From NCBI RefSeq assembly GCF_036192275.1, contig NZ_CP108088.1:3411501-3475500 (forward strand): a stretch of DNA of 64,000 bases, written 5' to 3'. The translations under genes and the position numbers were made by a program. This document shows, one piece after another, positions 1 to 7,138 of this stretch. The DNA comes from Streptomyces sp. NBC_00250 (GTDB lineage Bacteria; Actinomycetota; Actinomycetes; Streptomycetales; Streptomycetaceae). Under the pieces are notes generated by a model, which had not been told where the DNA came from, did not search any database, and saw only the letters and a program-made list of their open reading frames with translations. Positions within the stretch are counted from its first letter, which is position 1, and every line of letters starts with the position of its first letter.

Positions 1-630
1 CTGGACGGTCACGTCGAGAGCCGTGGTGGGCTCGTCGGCGATGATCAGGTCCGGCTCCAGGGCGAGCGCCATGGCGATCATGATGCGCTGGCGCATACCG
101 CCGGAGAACTGGTGGGGGTAGTCGGAGACCCGCGCCTTGGCGGCGGGGATCTTGACCTTGTCCATCAGCTCGATGGCCTTGAGCGTGGCGGCCTTCTTGG
201 ACAGGCCCTGGTGCACCCGGAACATCTCGCCGAGCTGGTAGCCGACGCTGAGGACCGGGTTGAGGGAGGACAGCGCGTCCTGGAAGATCATCGCGATCTT
301 CCGGCCGCGGATCTTCCGCCGCTCCTCCTCGGACATCTTCAGCATGTCCTGGCCGCGGAACAGGATCTCGCCCTGCGGGATCTTGCCGGGCGGCATGTCG
401 AGGATGCCCATGATGGCCTGCGCGGTCACGGACTTGCCGGAGCCGGACTCGCCGAGGACGGCGAGGGTCTCGCCGGCGTTCACCGAGTAGTTGACGCCGT
501 TGACCGCCTTGGCCACACCGTCACGGGTGTGGAACTCGACGTGCAGATCACGGACTTCGAGCAGCGGCCCGGTGTGGTCGCCGCCGTCGCGGGGCGACGG
601 GACCGTCGCGGTGTTGTCGATGATGGTCAC
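1..630 (-). CDS. Oligopeptide/dipeptide ABC transporter ATP-binding protein (partial)
   Basis: ATPase that powers peptide import by the adjacent OppBC/DppBC-type permeases at the cytoplasmic face. The visible 210 residues hold the Walker A GESGSGKS (residues 60-67), a Q-loop FQD near 116, the ABC signature SGGMRQR (176-182) and Walker B LIIADEP (194-200). The gene is leftward and its 3' end lies outside the window, so the D-loop end and the peptide-transporter C-terminal zinc/oligopeptide extension cannot be seen. The start is the GTG at 628-630, preceded by a clear TAGGAGGG Shine-Dalgarno that overlaps the stop region of the upstream permease (12 nt between genes), so the two are probably translationally linked. 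It resembles DppD/OppD; a second ATPase (DppF/OppF) would be expected just beyond the left edge. Confidence 0.93.
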   Translation of the reverse strand, partial: MTIIDNTATVPSPRDGGDHTGPLLEVRDLHVEFHTRDGVAKAVNGVNYSVNAGETLAVLGESGSGKSVTAQAIMGILDMPPGKIPQGEILFRGQDMLKMSEEERRKIRGRKIAMIFQDALSSLNPVLSVGYQLGEMFRVHQGLSKKAATLKAIELMDKVKIPAAKARVSDYPHQFSGGMRQRIMIAMALALEPDLIIADEPTTALDVTVQ

Positions 631-642
631 CTTTACGCCCTC

Positions 643-1590
643 CTAGCGCAGCTTCGGGTCGAGGGCGTTGCGTACGGCTTCGCCGAGCATGATGAACGCC
701 AGAACGGTGATGCTGAGCATGATCGAGGGCCACAGCAGGATGTGCTGCGCCACTCGGATCTGGTCGACACCGGTGGAGATGTCCACACCCCACGAGACGG
801 TCGGGGCGGCGAGGCCCAGACCCAGGTACGAGAGGGTGGCCTCGGCGGAGATGTATCCGCCCAGGGCGATGGTGGCGACGACGATCACCGGAGCCATGGC
901 GTTCGGCAGGATGTGCCGGAGCAGGATGCGGGTCGTGCCGGCGCCGAGCGCCTTGGCCGCGTGCACGTAGTCGGCCTGCTTGACCGTGATCACGGCGCCG
1001 CGCATGACGCGGGCCATCTGGGTCCAGCCGAGGAACGCCAGGGCGAAGACGACCACCCAGACCGTGCGCTCGACGAAGGACTGCAGGACGACCATGGCGC
1101 CGAGCAGGAACGGGATGCCGAAGAAGATGTCGGTCAGGCGCGAGAGCAGCGCGTCGATCCAGCCACCGAAGTATCCGGCGAGCATGCCCATCACACCACC
1201 GACGAGCGTGACGATCGCGGTGACGGCGACGCCGACGATGATCGAGGCACGGGTGCCGTAGATCAGTCGGGCGTACACGGAGCGGCCCTGGCCGTCGTAG
1301 CCGAGCCAGCCCTCGGAACCGATGCTGCCCAGCTCCGGCTTTCCGAGGAAGTGCTTCACGAGGTCGCCCTTGGTCGGCGACGCGCTCGTGAAGAAGCTCG
1401 GGAAGACGGCGATCAGCAGCAGGAAGAAGATCAGCACCGACGCCACGAGGAAGTACGGGTTGCGGCGCAGGTCGACCCAGGCGTCGCCCCAGAGGCTGCG
1501 GGCCTTCTCCTGCTTCGCCGGCGCGGTGACGTCGGCGGGGAGCGCGGCGGCGTCCTCGACGGCGGGGACGGTCTTGGTCACGTCAGGCAT
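643..1590 (-). CDS. ABC peptide transporter permease, OppC/DppC type
   Basis: Inner-membrane permease subunit of the binding-protein-dependent peptide importer. The 315-residue protein has a cytoplasmic N-terminal stretch of about 30 residues rich in charged amino acids, a first membrane segment (near PYFLVASVLIFFLLLIAVF), a large extracytoplasmic loop, and then the five-segment BPD transport core. The EAA-type loop that docks on the ATPase is visible as HAAKALGAGTTRILLRHI, followed by LPNAMAPV. Its start codon overlaps the end of the upstream permease gene by 8 nt, the usual arrangement for an OppB-OppC pair. The longer N-terminal tail is typical of the OppC member of the pair. Substrate specificity cannot be read from the sequence. 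Confidence 0.93.
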   Translation of the reverse strand: MPDVTKTVPAVEDAAALPADVTAPAKQEKARSLWGDAWVDLRRNPYFLVASVLIFFLLLIAVFPSFFTSASPTKGDLVKHFLGKPELGSIGSEGWLGYDGQGRSVYARLIYGTRASIIVGVAVTAIVTLVGGVMGMLAGYFGGWIDALLSRLTDIFFGIPFLLGAMVVLQSFVERTVWVVVFALAFLGWTQMARVMRGAVITVKQADYVHAAKALGAGTTRILLRHILPNAMAPVIVVATIALGGYISAEATLSYLGLGLAAPTVSWGVDISTGVDQIRVAQHILLWPSIMLSITVLAFIMLGEAVRNALDPKLR

Positions 1591-2515
1591 AACGGATCCT
1601 CGGGTCCAGGACCGCGTACAGCAGGTCGATGAGCAGGCTGGTGACGAGGTAGATGATCACCAGAATGGTGACCAGGCCGACCAGGGTGGAACCTTCACGC
1701 CGGGTGATCGACTCGGCGATGAGGCCACCGACACCCTTGATGTTGAAGATGCGCTCGGTGACGACCGCACCGCCCATGAGGGCGCCGATGTCGGTGCCGA
1801 GGAAGGTGACCACGGGGATCATCGAGTTGCGCATGAGGTGCACGCCGATGACGCGGCGCCGGGGCAGACCCTTGGCGACGGCCGTACGCATGTAGTCGGC
1901 GCGCAGGTTCTCCGCCATGGAGGTCCGGGTGAGCCGGGCCACATAGGCGAGGGAGAGACCGCCGAGCACAATGGCCGGAGCGAGCATCTCGGACACCAAC
2001 TGGTCGTTGCTGACGTTCGGTTCGATCCAGCCCAGTTCGAAGGCGAACACCATCTTGATGATGAAGCCGAGGACGAAGACCGGGATCGAGATGATCAGCA
2101 GCGTGAAGATCAGGATCGCGTTGTCGGCGAGCTTGCCCGCCTTCAGGCCGGCGATGATGCCGAGGCCGATGCCGAAGACCAGCTCGAACGCGAACGCCAG
2201 GGCGGCGAGTTGCAGAGTGACGGGGAACGCCTCACCCAGAACCTCGGTGATCGGGCGACCGTTGCGGATCTGGTTCCCGAAGTCGAAGTGCAGGATGATG
2301 TCGGTCATGTAGTTCCAGTACTGCTGCCAGAGCGGCAGATCCAGTCCCAGATCGTGTCTGATCTTCGCGAGGGTCGCGGGGTCAGCGCCCTTGTCCCCGA
2401 ACATACCCGCCACGGGGTCGCCGGGCAGGCTGTAGACCATGAGGAAGATCAGCAGGGTGGTCCCGAGGAATACCGGGATCATCTGGAGCAGTCGTCGTGC
2501 GACATAGCGCCCCAT
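1583..2515 (-). CDS. ABC peptide transporter permease, OppB/DppB type
   Basis: First permease subunit of the peptide importer. It begins with the family-typical MGRYVARRLLQMIPVFLG, the first membrane helix of OppB proteins, and carries the EAA loop TAVAKGLPRRRVIGVHLMRN near the C-terminal third. I place the start at the second of two adjacent ATG codons (2513-2515), because the GGAGG Shine-Dalgarno sits only 1 nt before the first ATG (2516-2518) and 4 nt before the second. A longer reading frame to 2617 adds a low-quality Arg-rich extension and is not favoured. The gene is separated from the binding-protein gene upstream by about 170 nt containing a strong stem-loop (2636-2662), so permease expression is probably lower than that of the binding protein. 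Confidence 0.92.
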   Translation of the reverse strand: MGRYVARRLLQMIPVFLGTTLLIFLMVYSLPGDPVAGMFGDKGADPATLAKIRHDLGLDLPLWQQYWNYMTDIILHFDFGNQIRNGRPITEVLGEAFPVTLQLAALAFAFELVFGIGLGIIAGLKAGKLADNAILIFTLLIISIPVFVLGFIIKMVFAFELGWIEPNVSNDQLVSEMLAPAIVLGGLSLAYVARLTRTSMAENLRADYMRTAVAKGLPRRRVIGVHLMRNSMIPVVTFLGTDIGALMGGAVVTERIFNIKGVGGLIAESITRREGSTLVGLVTILVIIYLVTSLLIDLLYAVLDPRIRYA

Positions 2516-2635
2516 CATGCCTCCGTTGAAATATGACAGCAGCAACCGACGGGCCCTCCCTCGGCAACCGCGACCCGAAACGGGCACGCGAATGTCGTGG
2601 AAGGGCCCCCCAGCCACATACGTAAGGCGCCGAAC

Positions 2636-2662
2636 GCGGGGCTGACATCCCGTCAGCCCCGC
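2636..2662. terminator. Intercistronic stem-loop between binding protein and permease genes
   Basis: A perfect 11-bp inverted repeat (GCGGGGCTGAC at 2636-2646, GTCAGCCCCGC at 2652-2662) with a 5-nt loop. It lies 27 nt after the stop of the binding-protein gene and about 120 nt before the first permease. No U-tract follows. In peptide-importer operons such hairpins commonly act as partial terminators or RNA stabilisers that give an excess of binding protein; that role is inferred here. Confidence 0.6.
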
Positions 2663-2689
2663 ATCGGCAGGCGGACTACGCTTGGGTGA

Positions 2690-4330
2690 TTACTTCTTGA
2701 CCTCGACGCCGGTCAGGATCGGGTCGCCGTCCTGACCGTAAGCCACGCCCGAAACCTTCTCGGAGTAGCCCGCGTTGACCTTGTAGTACCAGAGCGGGAT
2801 GGACGGCATGTAGTTGACCAGGTCCTTCTCGATGGCCTGGAACTGCTTCACCGAGTCGTCCAGCGTCGCCGCGGAGTCAGCCTTGGCGATCTTGGCGTCC
2901 AGCGCCTTGTTGGAGAAGTCACCCTGGTTGCCCGCCGCACCCGTACGGAACAGGTCCGAGATGAAGTTGGCGTTCACCGGGTAGTCGAGCACCCAGCCGG
3001 AGCGGTACAGCGACTTGACCTGCTTGCCCTTACGGGCCTGGAGGTCGGCCTGGAAGTCCGGCTTGCCGTCGCCGACACACTGGACGGTCGTGGCCTGGGT
3101 GATGGAGTTGCAGACAGCGTCCACCCACTCCTTGTGGCCACCGTCGGCGTTGAACTGGATCGAGATCTTGTTGCCCGGGACGCCGCCGCCGGCCTTGATG
3201 AGCTCCTTGGCCTTGGCGGGGTCGAACTTGGTGACGCCGGCGCCACCGTCCTCCTGGAAGCCCAGGACACCCTTGGCGACCCAGCCGGTCGCGGGCTCAC
3301 GCGTACCCTGCAGCACCGTCTTGGTGATGGTGGCACGGTCGATCGCCATGGACAGACCCTGGACGACGCGCGGGTCGATCTGCTTCGGCTTCTTCCACTG
3401 GTCGGCGTAGAAGGCGATGGCGATGGTCTGGATCGCGGAGTACGGCTGGTCCACGGCGCGGTCGCCGAGGTCCTGGCGGTAGACCGGGAGGTCCTTCGGC
3501 GCGATCTGACGCAGGACGTCGACGTTGCCGGACTTCAGGTCCTCGTACGCGGCCTCGAGGGTGGTGTAGTTCTTGAAGACCACACCGCCGTTCTTCGCCT
3601 TGTTCGGGCCCTTGTAGTCGTCGTATCGAGTGATCTCGATCTTCTTCTTGTGGTCCCAGCTCTTGAACTTGTAGGGACCGTTGCCGACCGGCTTCTGGCC
3701 GCCGGCCTCGGGGTCCTTGTAGAAGGACTCCGCCATCGGCGCGAAGACGATGTAGGCGAGCTTGTGACCGAAGTACGGAACGGCCTTGGTGAGCTCGATC
3801 TTGAAGGTGGTCTCGTCGACGACCTTCAGACCTTCCAGCTTGTCCGAGGTGGGCTTGGCGCCCTCGGCCTCGGGGTGCACCTTGTCGAAGCCCTTGATGT
3901 CCGCGAACCACGAGGACAGACCCTGGGCGTTCTTGACGTTGGCGTTCCAGTTCCACGCGTCCACGTAGGACTTGGAGGTCACCGGGGTGCCGTCGTGGAA
4001 GGTCCAGCCCGGCTTGAGCTTGACGGTCCACGTCTTCGAGTCGGTCGTGGTGACCGATTCGGCGTTGATCATCTCCAGGGAGCCGTCAGCCTTGTAGTCG
4101 ACCAGGGTCGAGAACAGGCCGGCCATCACGGCGGAGCCGTTGGACTCCATCGTGTCACCGGTGAGCAGGGGCTTCTCAGGCTCGCCCAGCTCCACGGAGA
4201 AGATTCCGTTCGGGTCAACAGCGCCCTTGGCGTCGCCGCTGTCGCCGCTCTTACCCCCGCCACAGGCGGTCGCAGCAAGGGCAACGATGATCGCGCCCGT
4301 TACCCACTTGGCGCTCTTGGCACCGCGCAT
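2690..4330 (-). CDS. Peptide ABC transporter substrate-binding lipoprotein (SBP family 5)
   Basis: Extracellular lipid-anchored receptor that captures peptides and delivers them to the permeases encoded downstream. The 546-residue protein starts with a signal sequence (MRGAKSAKWVTGAIIVALAA) and a lipobox TAC with the lipidated cysteine at residue 23. The mature part follows the SBP_bac_5 pattern: the N-terminal ESVTTTDSKTWTVKLKPGW and FHDGTPVTSKSYVDAWNW segments are the family hallmark. Length fits OppA/DppA proteins. The ATG at 4328-4330 has a strong GAGGAGG Shine-Dalgarno. It is the first gene of the leftward operon and has the long regulatory gap 4331-4938 upstream. The ligand is unknown; Streptomyces have many paralogues, some linked to development (BldK), and nothing here distinguishes them. 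Confidence 0.93.
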   Translation of the reverse strand: MRGAKSAKWVTGAIIVALAATACGGGKSGDSGDAKGAVDPNGIFSVELGEPEKPLLTGDTMESNGSAVMAGLFSTLVDYKADGSLEMINAESVTTTDSKTWTVKLKPGWTFHDGTPVTSKSYVDAWNWNANVKNAQGLSSWFADIKGFDKVHPEAEGAKPTSDKLEGLKVVDETTFKIELTKAVPYFGHKLAYIVFAPMAESFYKDPEAGGQKPVGNGPYKFKSWDHKKKIEITRYDDYKGPNKAKNGGVVFKNYTTLEAAYEDLKSGNVDVLRQIAPKDLPVYRQDLGDRAVDQPYSAIQTIAIAFYADQWKKPKQIDPRVVQGLSMAIDRATITKTVLQGTREPATGWVAKGVLGFQEDGGAGVTKFDPAKAKELIKAGGGVPGNKISIQFNADGGHKEWVDAVCNSITQATTVQCVGDGKPDFQADLQARKGKQVKSLYRSGWVLDYPVNANFISDLFRTGAAGNQGDFSNKALDAKIAKADSAATLDDSVKQFQAIEKDLVNYMPSIPLWYYKVNAGYSEKVSGVAYGQDGDPILTGVEVKK

Positions 4331-4460
4331 GGGTTCCTCCTCATGAGTCCACTTTTGTCACTACAAGAGGGGCACTTCGAGTTTCGCCGACACCCCTGAC
4401 GGCTTTGCACTCAAGTGCCCCGAGTGTGCTCGTGAGTCGGCACTCCCCACAGTGCGTGAC

Positions 4461-4525
4461 CCATTGACCCGAGCTCAATGGAGCCAACTATTAAGTACGT
4501 CCGGGCTGTAAACCACACTTAAGTG
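4461..4525. promoter_or_regulatory. Operator-like palindromes upstream of the peptide-importer operon
   Basis: Two inverted repeats lie 130-195 nt before the binding-protein gene: CCATTGA (4461-4467) with TCAATGG (4475-4481), separated by 7 nt, and the 10-bp palindrome CACTTAAGTG (4516-4525). Between them, on the minus strand, a TTTACA hexamer (4507-4512 complement) could serve as a -35 box, with a poorly conserved -10 about 16 nt further on. The local base composition is clearly more A/T-rich than neighbouring genes. I infer the importer promoter and a regulator site here; the regulator is unknown. Confidence 0.4.
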
Positions 4526-4688
4526 GTCTCGTTTTGACAACATCACCCCACCCCCGGATACCGAAATCCGGACAAACTGAGCACAGACAGACACCCGCGA
4601 AACGGACCGTTAACGCACGTACCGGAGAGCGATGGCCGATATGCGGACACCGGGCCTCCGAAATGGAGTTGACGGGAGTTGACGAAAA

Positions 4689-4723
4689 GCCCGGATCCCC
4701 ACACTGCCTGTGGGGGTCCGGGC
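4689..4723. terminator. Stem-loop, probable distal terminator for typA
   Basis: A 15-bp stem (4689-4703 with 4709-4723) containing one G-U wobble, and a 5-nt loop CTGCC. It stands in the gap between the typA 3' end (transcribed leftward) and the divergent-side promoter region of the peptide operon. There is no U-tract, which is usual for Streptomyces terminators. Confidence 0.55.
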
Positions 4724-4750
4724 TCCGGTGCTGACGCCGTGTCAGCCGAG

Positions 4751-4786
4751 AGCGGGGTAGATCACAGAATCGTGATCTACCCCGCT
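4751..4786. terminator. Perfect 15-bp stem-loop, probable terminator for typA
   Basis: The arms 4751-4765 and 4772-4786 are perfect complements (AGCGGGGTAGATCAC and its reverse complement) with a 6-nt loop AGAATC. It lies about 150 nt downstream of the typA stop codon and 27 nt before a second strong hairpin, so the two form a tandem pair likely to stop leftward transcription from entering the peptide-operon control region. Confidence 0.65.
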
Positions 4787-4859
4787 GTCATCGGCGGTAT
4801 GCGGCCTGGATCGGCCGATCTTGCGCGTCTGTACGACGGCTGTGGCGCGCCTGAGCCGA

Positions 4860-4943
4860 GCCGCTCCGGCTCAGCTCGACGCCGTTGCGGCTCAGCTCAG
4901 CGCCCTTGGGGCTCAGCTCAGCGCCGTTGCGGCTCGGTTCAGC
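4860..4943 (-). repeat. 21-nt tandem array (4 units) straddling the typA stop codon
   Basis: Read on the minus strand, four 21-nt units run from the last codons of typA into the gap. The first unit contains the TGA stop. Each unit carries an 11-nt mini-hairpin at exact 21-nt spacing: 4923-4933, 4902-4912, 4881-4891 and 4860-4870. Three stems are GCCG/CGGC; the one at 4902-4912 is GCCC/GGGC, a compensatory pair change that keeps the stem. Because 21 is divisible by 3, the second and third units also carry TGA in the typA frame, so termination is effectively triplicated. Confidence 0.85.
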
Positions 4944-6840
4944 TGTTCTTGGCGCGGGAGGACGCCCGGCCACGCGCGTTCTGGTCCAGGATGACCTTGC
5001 GGATACGCACGGCCTCCGGGGTGACCTCGACGCACTCGTCGTCGCGGCAGAACTCCAGCGACTGCTCCAGCGACAGCTTGCGCGGCGGGACGATCGCCTC
5101 GAAGGAGTCGGCGGAGGCGGAGCGCATGTTGGTGAGCTTCTTCTCCTTGGTGATGTTCACGTCCATGTCGTCGGAGCGCGAGTTCTCGCCGACGATCATG
5201 CCCTCGTACACCTCGGTGCCGGGGTCGGTGAACAGGACACCGCGCTCCTGGAGGTTCGTCATCGCGAAGGCGGTGACGGCGCCGGCGCGGTCGGCGACCA
5301 GCGAACCGTTGTTACGGGTCGTCAGCGTGCCGAACCACGGCTCGTGGCCCTCGTGGATCGAGTGGGCGATGCCCGTACCGCGGGTGTTGGTGAGGAACTC
5401 CGTACGGAAGCCGATGAGGCCACGGGACGGAACGACGAACTCCATGCGGACCCAGCCGGAGCCGTGGTTCGACATGTTGTCCATGCGGCCCTTGCGGACA
5501 CCCATGAGCTGCGTGACCGCGCCCATGTGCTCCTCGGGGACGTCGACCGTGAGGCGCTCGACGGGCTCGTGCGTCTTGCCGTCGACCTCCTTGGTGACGA
5601 CCTGCGGCTTGCCGATGGTGAGCTCGAAGCCCTCGCGGCGCATCTGCTCGACCAGGATGGCGAGCGCGAGCTCACCACGGCCCTGGACCTCCCAGGCGTC
5701 GGGACGCTCGGTGTCGAGGACGCGGAGCGAGACGTTACCGATCAGCTCGCGGTCCAGACGGTCCTTGACCTGGCGGGCGGTGACCTTGCGCTGCTTGACC
5801 GCGGACTTGGCGTCCGCGCCCTTGCCCGTGCCGCCGCGGCCGACGAGCGGCGAGGTGTTGGTGCCGATGGTCATGGAGATGGCCGGCTGGTCGACCGTGA
5901 TCAGCGGAAGCGCGATCGGGTTCTCCGGGTCGGCCAGGGTCTCGCCGATCATGATGTCCGGGATACCGGCGACGGCGCAGATGTCACCGGGGCCGGCGAC
6001 CTCGGCGGGCTTGCGGGTGAGCGCCTCGGTCATCATCAGCTCGGTGATGCGGACGTTGGAGATCGTGCCGTCCCGCTTGATCCACGCGACCGTCTGGCCC
6101 TTGCGCAGCTCGCCCTGCTCGACGCGGAGCAGCGCGATGCGGCCGAGGAAGTTGTCGGCGTCCAGGTTGGTGACGTGGGCCTGGAGCGGGGCCTCCTCGT
6201 CGTACACCGGGGCCGGAACGTGCTCGAGGATGGCCGAGAAGAACGGCTCCAGGCTGTCGCTGTCCGCGGGAACGGTGCCGTTCTCCGGCTTGGTCAGCGA
6301 GGCGATGCCGTCACGGCCGCAGGCGTAGACGATCGGGAACTCGATCTGGTCCTCGTCGGCGTCCAGGTCGAGGAAGAGGTCGTAGGTCTCGTTGACGACC
6401 TCGTCGATCCGGGAGTCCGGGCGGTCCGTCTTGTTGATGCAGAGGATGACGGGCTTGCGCTGCTGGAGGGCCTTGCGCAGCACGAAGCGGGTCTGCGGGA
6501 GCGGACCCTCGGAGGCGTCCACGAGGAGGACGACCGCGTCCACCATCGACAGACCGCGCTCGACCTCGCCACCGAAGTCGGCGTGACCGGGGGTGTCGAT
6601 GATGTTGATCGTGATCGGGGCCCCGCCGTCCTTGGGGTGATACTTCACCGCCGTGTTCTTGGCGAGGATCGTGATGCCCTTCTCACGCTCCAGGTCGTTC
6701 GAGTCCATCATTCGGTCGTCGAGCTGCTGGTGGGCGGCGAAGGCACCGGCCTGCTTGAGCATGGCGTCGACGATGGTCGTCTTGCCATGGTCGACGTGGG
6801 CGACGATGGCGACGTTACGGATGTCGTGGCGCGTGGGCAT
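4939..6840 (-). CDS. typA: Translational GTPase TypA/BipA
   Basis: Ribosome-associated GTPase of the EF-G-like translation factor family, used in stress and low-temperature ribosome function. The 633-residue length is right for the family. The GTPase motifs are all visible: G1 AHVDHGKTT (residues 14-22), G3 DTPGH, G4 NKTD, with the switch I region EREKGITILAKNTA between G1 and G3. Domains II, III and V follow, with the C-terminal TypA-specific segment ending RASSRAKNS. The start is the ATG at 6838-6840. It is transcribed alone and leftward; downstream lie a 21-nt repeat array that begins at its stop codon and two strong stem-loops. No unusual residues in the catalytic core were seen. Confidence 0.97.
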   Translation of the reverse strand: MPTRHDIRNVAIVAHVDHGKTTIVDAMLKQAGAFAAHQQLDDRMMDSNDLEREKGITILAKNTAVKYHPKDGGAPITINIIDTPGHADFGGEVERGLSMVDAVVLLVDASEGPLPQTRFVLRKALQQRKPVILCINKTDRPDSRIDEVVNETYDLFLDLDADEDQIEFPIVYACGRDGIASLTKPENGTVPADSDSLEPFFSAILEHVPAPVYDEEAPLQAHVTNLDADNFLGRIALLRVEQGELRKGQTVAWIKRDGTISNVRITELMMTEALTRKPAEVAGPGDICAVAGIPDIMIGETLADPENPIALPLITVDQPAISMTIGTNTSPLVGRGGTGKGADAKSAVKQRKVTARQVKDRLDRELIGNVSLRVLDTERPDAWEVQGRGELALAILVEQMRREGFELTIGKPQVVTKEVDGKTHEPVERLTVDVPEEHMGAVTQLMGVRKGRMDNMSNHGSGWVRMEFVVPSRGLIGFRTEFLTNTRGTGIAHSIHEGHEPWFGTLTTRNNGSLVADRAGAVTAFAMTNLQERGVLFTDPGTEVYEGMIVGENSRSDDMDVNITKEKKLTNMRSASADSFEAIVPPRKLSLEQSLEFCRDDECVEVTPEAVRIRKVILDQNARGRASSRAKNS

Positions 6841-7132
6841 GGGTGCTTGCGCTTCTCTCGGATCGTGGGATGCGGCGTCAGTTCCTCGTACGCCCGCCGG
6901 GCGGACGCGCCACGGCTATGTCCTATGGTACGGGGCTGCCGCGCAAGGGGCTTCCCCGGCCAAGATCCGAGAAGTTCTCCTGCGAGTGGTACAGGGTGTG
7001 GGGGAGGTCGTGCGGAGGTCGTGCGACCGGGTCAAAGGGCCGACGCGATCCTGCCCGCCGGGATCACCGGCGGGCAAGGAAATTGAGCTGGTTCTGAGGT
7101 TGTGACCTGCGGTTTCGGAGCTTTCAGGGCTT
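6841..7132. other. Gap upstream of typA
   Basis: About 290 nt without a supportable gene. It should hold the leftward typA promoter; a TACCAT hexamer on the minus strand (6925-6930 complement) is a possible -10 box, but no convincing -35 partner was found. The left part also contains the 3' hairpin and repeats of the following lipoprotein gene. Confidence 0.4.
7052..7076. terminator. Terminator of the second substrate-binding lipoprotein gene
   Basis: A perfect 10-bp stem (TGCCCGCCGG at 7052-7061 with CCGGCGGGCA at 7067-7076) and a 5-nt loop GATCA, positioned about 57 nt downstream of the leftward gene's stop. Confidence 0.65.
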
Positions 7133-7138
7133 TCAGGG
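7112..7138 (-). repeat. 9-nt repeat duplicating the stop codon of the SBP gene
   Basis: CTTTCAGGG occurs twice head to tail (7121-7129 and 7130-7138), with a degraded third copy GGTTTCGGA at 7112-7120. The right-hand copy contains the TGA stop of the lipoprotein gene, and because the unit is 9 nt the next copy places a second TGA in the same frame. Confidence 0.7.
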
